Assembly: GCA_047639575.1 (NCBI GenBank)
Contig: JBLIOB010000061.1
Span: 1 to 17,993, forward strand
Length of the DNA stretch: 17,993 nt
Direction: 5' to 3'
From: JBLIOB01 sp047639575
GTDB lineage: Bacteria > Bacteroidota > Bacteroidia > Flavobacteriales_D > Parvicellaceae
The position numbers were made by a program, and so were the translations under genes. The stretch's first letter is position 1; each line of letters opens with the position of its first letter. Under the pieces are notes generated by a model. That model was not told where the DNA came from and searched no databases. It worked only from the letters and a program-made list of their open reading frames with translations. This document shows, one piece after another, positions 1 to 10,100 of this stretch.

Positions 1-150
1 TGTACTGGAGCCGTTATGTCTAACGCTTCAACTTTAGAAGAAATCATTGAAGAAGTAGCTTCAACGAGAGTGACTGAACGAGGAGGAAGAGCCGATGACA
101 AAAGATCTGAAGCGGCAATGGAAGACAGAAAAAAGCAAGGTTACTTTTAA
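1..150 (+). CDS. cysD: Sulfate adenylyltransferase subunit 2 (CysD), C-terminal fragment
   Basis: The window opens inside this gene; the last 49 codons and the TAA stop are present. CysD is the catalytic subunit of ATP sulfurylase, which with the GTPase CysN makes adenosine 5'-phosphosulfate from ATP and sulfate in the cytoplasm, the first step of assimilatory sulfate reduction. The fragment contains the family's C-terminal signature: a TGAV..NA.T stretch, an acidic helix, a TERGGR stretch, and the ending KKQGYF, which matches the end of E. coli CysD as I remember it. It lies 20 bases upstream of cysN on the same strand, the usual cysDN arrangement. The N-terminal PP-loop ATP-binding part is outside the window. 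Confidence 0.93.
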   Translation, partial: CTGAVMSNASTLEEIIEEVASTRVTERGGRADDKRSEAAMEDRKKQGYF

Positions 151-170
151 TAAAATACACATTTCAAAAC

Positions 171-1436
171 ATGGACTCAAAATCATACTTAGACATGGAT
201 CTTCTCCGATTCACTACTGCTGGTAGTGTTGACGATGGAAAAAGCACCTTAATTGGCCGATTACTATATGACTCGAAATCAATTTTCGAAGATCAAATGG
301 AAGCCATTGAAAAAGCGAGCGCTAAACTTGGAGACCAGCAGGTAAATCTTGCCTTGCTGACAGACGGTTTAAGAGCCGAAAGAGAACAAGGAATAACAAT
401 AGACGTTGCCTATCGATATTTTGCTACACCAAAACGAAAATTTATCATTGCTGATACGCCAGGCCATATTCAATACACAAGAAATATGGTAACTGGAGCT
501 TCGACTGCCAATCTTGCTATCATACTAATTGATGCTAGGCACGGAATTGTTGAACAAACCAAACGCCACTCTTTCATCGCTTCTTTATTAGGAATTCCTC
601 ATATCATATTTTGTGTCAACAAAATGGATTTGGTTGATTTTGCTAAAGAATCTTATGATCAAATCAAATCAGATCTACAGTCCTTTAGTTCGAAACTTGA
701 TGTTCAAGATATTCGCTTTATTCCAATTAGCGCATTAAAGGGGGATAACGTTGTAAACCGTTCCACTGAGATGGATTGGTATGAAGGATCTACCTTACTT
801 CACACACTGGAAAACATTCATATTGCTGGAGATGAAAATCACATCGATTGCAGGTTTCCGGTTCAATATGTTGTTAGACCACAAAGCTCTGAATACCCAG
901 ACTACAGAGGATACGCAGGTCGAATTGCCGGGGGCGTTTTTAAACCTGGAGATGAAGTAATGGTTTTACCTTCTGGATTCACTTCCAAAATAAAAACAAT
1001 TGATACTTTGGACGGAGAACTAGCTGAGGCATATGCTCCAATGAGTGTTTGCATGACTTTAGAAGACGAAATTGACATTTCTAGAGGTGATATGATTGTA
1101 AGGGAAAACAACTCTCCAGAAGTTGAACAAACGATTGAAGCTATGGTATGCTGGCTGGGTGATAAACCTTTAGTTCCTAATGGAAAGTATACGATCAAAC
1201 ATACATCACGAGAGGTTCGTTGCATGGTGAAAGAAATAAAGTATAAAGTAGACATCAACACATTACATAGAAACGAAGAAGACAAGCAGATTAATTCAAA
1301 CGATATTGCAAGAGTCACTTTAAGAACAACGGCTCCTTTGTTTATTGATCGCTACAAAAGGAATCGTCATACCGGAAGTTTAATAATAATTGACGAAGCC
1401 ACAAACAATACGGTTGGCGCAGGAATGTTGATCTAA
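171..1436 (+). CDS. cysN: Sulfate adenylyltransferase subunit 1, GTPase (CysN)
   Basis: This is the regulatory GTPase subunit of ATP sulfurylase; GTP hydrolysis drives formation of adenosine phosphosulfate by CysD. The 421-residue protein shows all the expected translation-factor GTPase motifs: P-loop GSVDDGKS at residues 18-25, the EQGIT switch region near 72-76, DTPGH at 95-99 and NKMD at 150-153. Beta-barrel domains 2 and 3, as in EF-Tu, follow from about residue 225. The protein stops after the barrel domains, so there is no fused APS kinase (CysC) domain. The ATG at 171 lies 20 bases after the cysD stop and leaves 17 residues before the P-loop, normal for the family. The gene is probably translated from the cysD transcript and ends at a strong terminator. 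Confidence 0.97.
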   Translation: MDSKSYLDMDLLRFTTAGSVDDGKSTLIGRLLYDSKSIFEDQMEAIEKASAKLGDQQVNLALLTDGLRAEREQGITIDVAYRYFATPKRKFIIADTPGHIQYTRNMVTGASTANLAIILIDARHGIVEQTKRHSFIASLLGIPHIIFCVNKMDLVDFAKESYDQIKSDLQSFSSKLDVQDIRFIPISALKGDNVVNRSTEMDWYEGSTLLHTLENIHIAGDENHIDCRFPVQYVVRPQSSEYPDYRGYAGRIAGGVFKPGDEVMVLPSGFTSKIKTIDTLDGELAEAYAPMSVCMTLEDEIDISRGDMIVRENNSPEVEQTIEAMVCWLGDKPLVPNGKYTIKHTSREVRCMVKEIKYKVDINTLHRNEEDKQINSNDIARVTLRTTAPLFIDRYKRNRHTGSLIIIDEATNNTVGAGMLI

Positions 1437-1454
1437 TAGAATTAATAGAAAATT

Positions 1455-1492
1455 AAAAAGCCCGATTGCTAATAGCAGATCGGGCTTTTTTT
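1455..1492. terminator. Bidirectional rho-independent terminator between cysN and tonB
   Basis: AAAAAGCCCGAT (1455-1466) pairs with ATCGGGCTTTTT (1479-1490), and TGCT/AGCA extend the stem inside, leaving a three-base loop and one bulged G. A T-run follows on the + strand. The A-run on the left becomes a T-run on the - strand, so the hairpin can end both cysN and the convergent tonB gene that stops at 1517. Confidence 0.9.
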
Positions 1493-1516
1493 GTTCAGCA
1501 AATTGTATTCAAATTA

Positions 1517-2212
1517 TCAACCTGGTCGAAATATCACGGGTAATTTAAAATAGCTTCTTACGGCCCTTCCATTGTTTTTACCTGGCTCCCATTTCTCTGG
1601 TATTATCACCACTTTTCTCACCACTTCCTTTCCAAGTGCTGGATGTGGAACTTTCCCAATTGTCCTCACGTCCGAAATTGACCCGTCTTTTTCCACTACA
1701 AATTGAACAAACACCCTTCCGAAAGCATTTGATTCTGCGGCAATTTCAGGGAATACTATGTTCTTATGCAGCCAATCTAATAAAGCGGCTTCACCTCCTG
1801 GGTATTTTGCTTTTTCCTCTACAATTGTTTCAATTTTATCCACTACAATCTCAACAGTATCATAATCAACTGGCGGTATCCATACGATTGTCGAGTCTTC
1901 ATCTTTATTCAAATCAATATCCGTCTCAACTATTGAATCGTTAACGATTACCAGGTCTTTTGGGGGAGCCGGGGGTGGCGGTGGCGGAGGAGGCGGGGGT
2001 GGAGGTGGCGTTGCTATTATTTGCATATCCTCTACAACTTCATCTTCCATAGAATCACTGTATTCGGCCAATTCAGGTAGCGCTAACACACCGGACTTCC
2101 ATTCAAAAGCCATTAATGTTATGGCAAGCGCAACCATTGTACCCACTCCTATTAAGCCAATTCTTCGGCCACCTTTGCTAATTTCTGCATTTGGATTTTT
2201 CTTTTCTTTCAT
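1517..2212 (-). CDS. Energy transducer TonB, copy 1
   Basis: This 231-residue inner-membrane protein couples the proton-motive force, through ExbB/ExbD, to TonB-dependent outer-membrane transporters. A short basic cytoplasmic tail (about residues 1-17) precedes a single membrane helix at about 18-36. An acidic stretch and a run of 13 prolines (residues 69-81, then Ala-Pro-Pro) follow. An acidic periplasmic linker leads to a TonB C-terminal domain that starts around YPGG at 137-140 and contains the typical segment GRVFVQFVVEKDGSISDV. It is a clear paralogue of the protein at 2421-3116; N-terminus, membrane helix and C-terminal domain are closely similar while the linker differs. No exbB or exbD gene is in the window. 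The 156-base gap upstream carries the terminator of the other copy, so this one probably has its own promoter, though I could not identify one. Confidence 0.93.
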   Translation of the reverse strand: MKEKKNPNAEISKGGRRIGLIGVGTMVALAITLMAFEWKSGVLALPELAEYSDSMEDEVVEDMQIIATPPPPPPPPPPPPPAPPKDLVIVNDSIVETDIDLNKDEDSTIVWIPPVDYDTVEIVVDKIETIVEEKAKYPGGEAALLDWLHKNIVFPEIAAESNAFGRVFVQFVVEKDGSISDVRTIGKVPHPALGKEVVRKVVIIPEKWEPGKNNGRAVRSYFKLPVIFRPG

Positions 2213-2367
2213 CTTTATTTATTTAATCTAATTGACCGGAGCCATCTCCTAGATTTGTTACATTATTAAGATGCCTGAAAGTTGAGATTCCATATTTAAT
2301 CTATCGGTATTTTGAAAAATCATTCCCTCGCAACACGACCAGGTGAATTGAGAAAATATTATTGCAT

Positions 2368-2402
2368 AAAAAAGCCCTTTCAACTTCTGTTGAAAGGGCT
2401 TT
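2368..2402 (-). terminator. Rho-independent terminator of tonB copy 2
   Basis: AAAGCCCTTTCAAC (2371-2384) and GTTGAAAGGGCTTT (2389-2402) form a perfect 14-bp stem with a four-base TTCT loop. The A-run at 2368-2373 becomes six T on the - strand, right after the stem, 18 bases past the stop of the 2421-3116 gene. It separates the two tonB copies into different transcripts. Confidence 0.92.
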
Positions 2403-2420
2403 AAATAAATTTTATTCGGA

Positions 2421-3116
2421 TTATTTCAATCTGAACATCACGGGAAGTTTAAAATAACTTCTAACTGATCTTCCGTTGTTTTTACCTGGCTCCCATTTTC
2501 CTGGGATCTTTCTTACTTTCTTCACCGCTTCTTTACCAAGAGACTTGTGAGGAACTTTACCTATGGTTTTAACATCTGAAATCGTACCGTCTTTTTCCAC
2601 TACAAATTGAACAAATACTCTTCCTTGAATATTTGACTCAGCTGCAATTTCTGGATACTCGATGTTTTTATTTAACCAAGCTAGTAATGCAGATTGTCCA
2701 CCTGGGTATTCTGCTTTTTGCTCAACGATGTCAGCAATTGCTTCAATTTCAATTTCTGGTTCCTCATCAGGGATATCAACGATAATAACCGTGTCCTCGT
2801 TTACCGTAAGGTCAACTTCCGTTTCAATTTTATCATCTTCTACAACCTTTACATCCGGCACAACCGTTGGTGGTGGTGGAGGTGGTGGTGGAGGCGGAGG
2901 TGGAGGTGGCACATTGGTCATGATCAACTCTTCAACAACTTCGTCTTCCATTCCACCATCATCGTAGTTTGCCAACTCAGGAAGCGGCAAAATTCCAGAT
3001 TTCATTTCGAATGCAAGCAACACAACTGATAAGGCTACTAATAGACCTACCGCGACAAACCCTACTCGGGTTCCCGTGTTATCTGTATCTGAGTCTGGAT
3101 TTTTCTTTAATTCCAT
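2421..3116 (-). CDS. Energy transducer TonB, copy 2
   Basis: This is the paralogue of the neighbouring 1517-2212 protein with the same length (231 residues) and layout: a polar N-terminus, one membrane helix at about residues 18-36, an acidic MEDEVVEE patch, 14 consecutive prolines at 70-83, an acidic linker, and a TonB C-terminal domain beginning near YPGG at 136-139. Known role of the family: transferring energy from ExbB/ExbD to outer-membrane receptors. It lies 83 bases downstream of the VanZ-like gene with no evident terminator between, so it may be the last gene of a gcvH-vanZ-tonB transcript. That position makes it the likely ancestral copy, and copy 1 the duplicate; this is inference. 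The long homopolymeric proline run should need elongation factor P for smooth translation. Confidence 0.94.
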   Translation of the reverse strand: MELKKNPDSDTDNTGTRVGFVAVGLLVALSVVLLAFEMKSGILPLPELANYDDGGMEDEVVEELIMTNVPPPPPPPPPPPPPPTVVPDVKVVEDDKIETEVDLTVNEDTVIIVDIPDEEPEIEIEAIADIVEQKAEYPGGQSALLAWLNKNIEYPEIAAESNIQGRVFVQFVVEKDGTISDVKTIGKVPHKSLGKEAVKKVRKIPGKWEPGKNNGRSVRSYFKLPVMFRLK

Positions 3117-3199
3117 AATACTTATTCTTAATGCTAAATTAATACAATTTTCTAACTCTGATAAACCTTTAACAAATACGTTAGTAGCCTATTTCGATA

Positions 3200-3586
3200 T
3201 TAAGATGCACGAAAGAGTTGTTTTCCATAAACTAAACGAAAAAAATATACTCCTAGTACACAACCAACTGTGTTCGCTAGTATATCCTGCCACTCAGCAC
3301 TTCTTCCGGTTGACATTAAATATTGCAATATTTCAACCGCTGTACCATATAAAACCGATCCTAAGGTTGCAAACAGGATCGCTCTCTTATTGAATAGCGA
3401 AATTCTTCCTTGCCTTCTAAACGCTACAATTAGCGTTAGCGCAAGCACTCCAAACATTAGCGCATGAACAAATTTGTCAAAACTAAATAAGTTCAGAAAG
3501 CCAATGGAAGGCAAATTTTCTGTTCCTATAGTACATAGAAACAGAATGCATAGTGCCCAAAACAATGGGAACCAAAAATGTCTCAT
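3200..3586 (-). CDS. VanZ-like small membrane protein
   Basis: This is a 128-residue, mostly hydrophobic protein with about four predicted membrane segments (near residues 4-20, 40-56, 68-88 and 103-120). It carries the VanZ-like family pattern: an Asp-Lys..His motif (D37, K38, H41) at the start of the second helix, Glu85...Gln88, Arg95, and Asp101...Asn105..Gly108 at the start of the last helix. VanZ is named for a teicoplanin-resistance accessory protein, but most family members, this one included, have no known biochemical role, and resistance should not be assumed. Its ATG directly abuts the TAA stop of gcvH, implying co-transcription and translational coupling. Confidence 0.85.
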   Translation of the reverse strand: MRHFWFPLFWALCILFLCTIGTENLPSIGFLNLFSFDKFVHALMFGVLALTLIVAFRRQGRISLFNKRAILFATLGSVLYGTAVEILQYLMSTGRSAEWQDILANTVGCVLGVYFFRLVYGKQLFRAS

Positions 3587-3964
3587 TTATCCAATTACAG
3601 CTTCATAAGCTGCAGCGTCTAGCAAATCATCTGCTTCAGAAGGATCAGACATTTTTACTTTAATCATCCAGCCGGCTCCATAAGCATCTTCGTTCACTTT
3701 TTCTGGATTTGATTCCAAAGCTTCGTTGAATTCTATTACTTGACCACTAACGGGCATGAATAAATCTGACACTGTTTTCACGGCTTCCACTGTTCCAAAA
3801 ACTTCTTCTTTATCTAAAGTCTCATCAACCGTTTCAATTTCTACGTATACAATATCACCAAGTTCTCCTTGAGCAAAATCTGTAACTCCAATTGTAGCTA
3901 CATCACCTTCAATTTTGATCCACTCGTGATCACTGGTGTATTTTAAATCTGCTGGTACGTTCAT
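3587..3964 (-). CDS. gcvH: Glycine cleavage system H protein
   Basis: This is the lipoyl-carrying shuttle of the glycine cleavage complex; it moves the aminomethyl group from the P protein to the T protein and is re-oxidised by the L protein. The 125-residue protein has the standard length and fold pattern: YTSDHEWIKIEGD near the N-terminus, GITDFAQ-like GVTDFAQGELGDIVYVE, then the lipoylation site VEAVKTVSD with the modified lysine at residue 63, and the N.DPYG-like NEDAYGAGWMIKVK stretch near the end. No gcvP or gcvT is nearby, so the gene is detached from the rest of its pathway. A 146-base gap separates it from sprA. A near-match to the -7 consensus (TTACTTTG on the - strand, 4004-4011) hints at its own promoter. 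Confidence 0.97.
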   Translation of the reverse strand: MNVPADLKYTSDHEWIKIEGDVATIGVTDFAQGELGDIVYVEIETVDETLDKEEVFGTVEAVKTVSDLFMPVSGQVIEFNEALESNPEKVNEDAYGAGWMIKVKMSDPSEADDLLDAAAYEAVIG

Positions 3965-4019
3965 CTCTTTATATTTTATAATCTACTCGCCTAATTAATT
4001 AAGCAAAGTAAAAATAGTA

Positions 4020-4108
4020 AAATCAAGCTTTGATTTACACGAACAGTGGAATTCCAACATTGTACTTTATCGTTGTTGAAAATCAAAGAATTGAGTTAAT
4101 TTTTGATT
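4020..4108 (-). repeat. Two AT-rich inverted repeats downstream of sprA
   Basis: AAATCAA-GCT-TTGATTT lies at 4020-4036 (7-bp stem, 3-base loop; T-rich on the - strand after it). AATCAAA and TTTGATT, 14 bases apart, lie at 4081-4108 just past the sprA stop. Both use the same AATCAA core. They may act as a weak terminator or an RNA-end element for sprA. The stems are short and AT-only apart from one G:C pair each, so this is a tentative reading. Confidence 0.3.
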
Positions 4109-4110
4109 GT

Positions 4111-7100
4111 CTATTGCAGCGTGAACCTTAAAGCAAGACCTGCATTGGTATTTGCTGTTGGGAAAGCAGTAGAAATGAAGGGCTTAGTAATAATTCTATC
4201 GAAATAGGCTCTTACACTTAAAGCTTTTCCTAGCTGATAATCTGCTGTTGCTTTAATAGAAATTAATCGTTGACCAGCAGTTACTTGATTCTGGTTCTCA
4301 ATTATTTTTCTGGTAATTGTCTTATTTCCCCTAATAGAAATGTCAACTCTAATATTCAAATTACTTACTGGCTTCTTACCGTTAATCTTGAAAGGAAGCA
4401 TTACATCGTCAAATCGGTATCCAGATCCTATTACTAACTCATTTCCTTTAATTTCAGTAATCTGGTTGTTAGCCAATGATAAAGCCACATTTCGATCTTT
4501 CTTATATTCTATTTTTAAGATTAAGCTATTTTTAAGTGTTGCATCTATTCCTAATAATGGTGCAAACTGTTCCATGATAGAAGCAGTTAGAATCTGCTTA
4601 TCAGAAATAAAGTTCCCTGAGATATCTCTCGACACTAATCCTGCAGCATTTGCAGAAGAATTTAGATTAGTAGTGTACGATCCAATTGTAAAGTTCGATC
4701 TGTAAGAGTGCTTAAAGCTTAATGATTTAAACCTCTTTTTCATAAACTTAAACTTGTTTCCATCAATGGTAATTCTCCAGTTTGGAAGTGGAATTACACT
4801 AAAAGGATTTATATTTTTCTTACCAGGAGTCTTCCCTGTATACGCTGCAAGAAATGCACCTAATATCACATCTTGTTGACCTTCCCCATAACCATCAGTA
4901 TATCCAAGATCTTCCGCATGTGCTCCAAGAGAGTTTGCATTCGCATCTGCCAATATTTGAGAAACGACAGCCCTATTGTCCCTTAGTTCTGTGAAAATCG
5001 CGCTGGTGTTTGTCGTATCTGACTCAAATGCTGTTCTCCAAGTAATTAAAGAAGAACTAAAAGTTCCTGTTTCTACTGGATTTTGATGATGATACCCTGG
5101 ATCATATACTGTCATTGAACTAAATGGATCAAACACCGAGTCAGAAAATCTAAAATTATCAGTCGTATTTACAGAGGAGTTCTGAGTTAAAGACAGATCA
5201 ATTCTAACCCCACCAAAAGGCTCAATTGTAGCTTTACCAGTTATGTTGGAGGCATGATTGGTGGTATACTGGGTATTCAACCTTTGGCTATTTACAGAAT
5301 CTAAGATCCATCCATTTAGTGCTGCAAATTCTGCAAAGTCATTTCCTGTGGCTCTTCCCAGCAAATCAAACTTCTGGTGGCCTCCCAAAGCAAACTGATA
5401 ACCCGGCCCTGAAATAGTATTAGGATCAGCATCCCATGGACTTGCACCAAACACATTTGTAGAAGGAGTGTAACCTGGAAGCAAAACTCCATCCGTTGTA
5501 CTGAAAGTAAAGTTCACGTTTTTCAGCATCATAATAACCCTAGCTGACTGTTCCAATACATTAAAATCAATTGGCTCTCTTACTTTTTTTGCAGTGTCAC
5601 CTGCAGCAGAAGTATCCTTTACAACAGGTTTTGGTTTGGAAGCTCTTCTTCTTGAGTTTCCGCCTTTACGACCAAACTTCTTGTTCACTTTTTTCAGATA
5701 AGGAATCTTATTATAAAGGTTCGTCATGTTTGCCTGTGCATTCCAATTAACCTTTCGGCTATTTTGGATGGTGTTTCCAAGTTCACTTTGTGCCAATGGA
5801 GCTCTACCCCAATCATACGCAACGGCTAATCTGGTTGATACGTTAATCCAATCAGTAAAAGGGAATTTATTCAAAGGAAGCTGATAGGTGACATTTAATC
5901 CATGTCCATACTGCATGGTGGTTCCCCAATGCGCTATACTTTCCAAAACAGTGTCTTTAAAGTTCTGATATTCCTCAGGGTACCAGTCTTTATTTACCCA
6001 ATCTCTATTCTCTCTAATGATTGCATTATTGTTAACACTGAAATCAACTTTTAACGCTTTTGTAATATCATATTTAAAGTCATAGCCTCTATTCCAGTTA
6101 AATGTCTTGAAAAACTGAGGAATAGTTATGGCATTGTAATTTCCACGAATTTGAGACTCATTGTACCCACGATCAATTGTTGTTCTAACACTTACCGACT
6201 TTGGTTTAGGGTATAGATTAAAGTCTTTTATAAATCTAAGCCATTTCGATTTTCTTAAGAACTTAGACTTGGCAAATGGCTTCCAAGGTTTTGAGTTTGG
6301 ATTATAAGAATAAATCAAACTTGTATTATAGTTCTTTTGCGTATTGAATTGTGTATTAATATCTCTTCTATACGATTGATTATAGCTAAAGGAATAGGTA
6401 AGGTTTCTAACGTCCCAAAAATGCGGTTGAGCCCCTTCCTTCTTTCGGTCTATTCTAACATTAGTGAAATTTAAACTCTTCCTTTGAGTGTAGTCCCTGG
6501 CCGCGCTAGCATTTGATTCACTTTGCGGTAATTCCTTCATTAAGATGTCTGGATTCAACGGATCGAACATTGGGTCGATGGTTATATCACCATATCCTAT
6601 ATACATAGGAAGACTAACACCAGATTTATCACCGAAGAATTTTCCTAATTGAATCGTAGAGGAAGCATCAAAAGTTCTGATCGTTTCTCTTTGTCTTTCA
6701 GAAATTCTTTTTTCAATACTCCCAAAACCAGGTGTACTAATTCCACCAGAGAATGCGACAGACGCAAGATCTGCCAATTGAGCTGTAAGCCTACCCTGAG
6801 CAGCCCATCCTCCGAAATCGTCAAAATCTGTAAGTCTTAATTCGTTTACCCAAACTTCAGCACATTTTTCCAATCCATCATCTGGTTGCCATTGATGCGT
6901 TGGGTCATCTTTCCAAGGGTTTCGAACACCAATCATTATCGTTTTAATTCCAGCTAAAGTCGGATTACCAACTATCGTGATTCTTCTAGTCGGATCATCG
7001 GGATCTGGCACGATGTAAGGTGTTAATCCACCAGTTGATAATCCGCCTGGTCGTATTAATTTTAGACCCTTTAATTTTGAAAAATCAATTACGATGTTAT

Positions 7101-10100
7101 TAGCTTCAGGCCAAACATCTTCTGCTACTCCTGAATTATTTGGAGAAACCGTTAGCGGAACTTCGTATTCATAATAGTTGTCTTCGAAATCTGTACCTAA
7201 ACGAATAAAACAGGTAAGGTCATTATTAATTAATGGCTTAGACTGATCTGTTTCATGTGCATGAACAAACATTCTTAATTTTTTATAAGAAAGCACATCG
7301 AATGAAGTATTTCTAAATGCGGCTCTAGCGTCACCATCTTTAAGGTTACACACTTCTAGAACCATTGACTGTTCATTTAATCTAGCTAGGTTTTGCGTTT
7401 GAACATTTACCTGTCGGTTAATTCCCGGAGGAACAACGTAGTTATCATTTTCTTCAATATTCACCGCTCCGATGTTAAACGTGGTTCCACTTTCTTCACT
7501 TTGGATATAATCTCCCGGTGTCCAAAGTTCTCTTAAGTATGATCTCCACTCACCCCTAATTAATTCAAGCCTACCAAATCTTGTCACAAGAGGTTTATCA
7601 AAATTCTTCATAAACATTCTAATGAATCGAATTGATCTAAAATCTTGAATACCGTTAATTCTCGATGTAGGACTTGCAATTGGAATTTTAAATTGATACC
7701 AATTTACCAAAGATGTCGTGGTACCATTATTATAGCTCCCTACTACCTGATCTGTAATGTAGTTTTCTCCTACATTCATATTCTCAGGTCTTAAGTTAAT
7801 ATGGTACTGGAAATAAGCTTCTGCCTCATTCAGGTTATTGTCTTGATTAATGTCTTCTACATTTGGCAATGTTGTGGCAGAAGTTGGATATCCGTCAACA
7901 TTTAACGTGGCAGACTCATCTGTAGTTGGTGAATTCCCATCATGACCATTATACATCATGTATCTAGTTAACATATCCGCATCAGGATTTAAATCATAAT
8001 CATCATCTCTATAGTAGTTGTAATTATCAGCTGAAATATCATTTAGAATGGAGTCTCGAACTACCGTGGGCAATCCTAAGCCTTGGACATAAGCTGCAAA
8101 ATCAGAATAGAAATCCCGTTCATCTGCGTCACTCAATCCATCTAACCCAATATCTTGATTTGGTCTTGCCGTTAAATCATTGTCAAATGCATTTACAATA
8201 ACCTGAGTTGTAGGAACGCGAGCCAAATTAGTTTCTCTAGTTACAGTAGTATCAAATGATCCGTCTGTTGAATTTCCGTTTTCAAATGATTTCGCACCAT
8301 CTTTTATAATGTCCTCTGAAATATTTCCTATGTTAATATAAAAATCCCCTCCTGTTGAATTTCTGGAATCCACATTGGTTCCAATTGTTCCGCTAAATGG
8401 ATCCATCATCCAAAATTGAATGTATTGAATATTAGCTGCTTCGAAATCATTGGTTGTCAGCGAGCGCATAATTCCTGCCCATCTGTCTTCTGGATTTAAT
8501 AATTGTCCATTCAACGGATTAAGTCCAGCTGCATATGTACCATCGTCATAGTTATATATCCCTCTAACATTTGGATAGTAGGCAAGATCAAATACTCCAA
8601 TAAAGGTTGGTTGACCCGTTCCTAAATCTTTATTTGGGAAGAGCTCTTCTACCAACACCCGTCTTTGGGTGTGCATATCCTGAAATGGGCTTCCAGCAAT
8701 ATTGGAAGGTGTAAGCGAGTTGTCATTATGAAACAATGGATCAATTACATACCAAGCCAATTTAGCTCGATTCATTCCGGCTCTTAAGTCATCAGTATAG
8801 GAAGCTTCAGGAAACAATGATGGCTGCCCTTGAGGGATAGAAGCAGGAACCCAAGTAGTAAAAGATCTGATGTCAATTGCACTTTGTGATCCTTCAAAAT
8901 CGTCAATATAGGATGTCCCTTCATCACCAATTGCCTTATTAAACCCTGGCAATAAGTAAGCCGCCTCACCAGTAATAGATACAGTAGACTTCTCTTTCGT
9001 ATTTATTCCAGGAATTTTGTCCACTAGTTTTGTAAGAAATGGTACTTCTTTTCTAAAGTCTCCATTTACACCAAAAATAGTGTTGGAAATTGGCTCATCT
9101 CCTTGATTTACCTTTTGTGTTAAAGGACGTTCAGTTAAATTCATAACTGTTGCGCCTAAGTTGAAATCTTTATTAACCTTATAGTCCATATGACTTCCCA
9201 TCAAGGTTTTTGATTGGATACTGAACAACGAATTAGATTCAAGCGATATTTTGATTGGTGTTCCTGAGCTTAAAATTCCATCATTTAAAATCTTTACTCT
9301 ACCCAGGTTATAGTCAACGGTATAATCTTGCCCTTCATTTAAAGGAACTCCTCCAGCAGTAACCGTAACAGATCCCCTTGGGATATTTAGCGCATTCAAT
9401 GCAATTTCTGAACTAGAAGAAGACTCATAAGTACCTTTTAATTTGAATCTGTTTAACTCAGGAATCTGTCTAGCTGCAGTTTGAGTAGAATCATAAAGTG
9501 CTTGATAGACCGTTTGAGATCGCGTTATTGGATCAACTCCTTTAGCTGTTAATTCTTGATCTAAGTAGCTACCAAAAGGTTCTATAGTTGTAAAATATAC
9601 ACGACCATTTCTGGTGTTGATAGTTCCTCCGTTTTCAATTTTACCATTCTGCGCGGTTAGCGGAATAAAGTCAAACACCCCATCTGGTGTATTGAATTGT
9701 TGCGCATTATATCTATCCAGCCCTATTAAGCGAACCAGAGGAATACCATCCACTCCTGGTTTAGGAATAAAATTAACATCCACTGAAGTTGTTGGATTAT
9801 TATACCATACGTCTAAACGGAAATTTTTCTGACTTACCTGATAAGCTCCAATGGAGTACACATTTTTCATCATTAAATCCCATAACATCTTTCTAGGATT
9901 AGTTACGGTAGATTTCAATAGCTTCAAATACAAAGCGTCTGTTCCTGTAATACCATCTGTTGAAAATTCACCTACTTGATGAGTCGCCCCTAAATAAGTG
10001 TATTGGTACGCAACTGCTAATACTTCATCATTATTTAAAGATTGATTTAAGGAAATGAATCCTAATTGAGCATTGTAATCATATTCGGTTGGCAAGAGCA

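Noticed and set aside
902..1318. Open frame on the - strand opposite cysN
   Set aside because: It lies wholly inside cysN, has no recognisable motif, and cysN's GTPase and barrel sequence fully explains the region.
2662..3029. Glycine- or tryptophan-rich frames on the + strand in the tonB region
   Set aside because: The Gly/Trp runs are only the antisense reading of the TonB proline codons.
3200..3586. Glycopeptide resistance gene
   Set aside because: VanZ-like membrane proteins are widespread and mostly unrelated to resistance; no van cluster is present and the organism type is Gram-negative.
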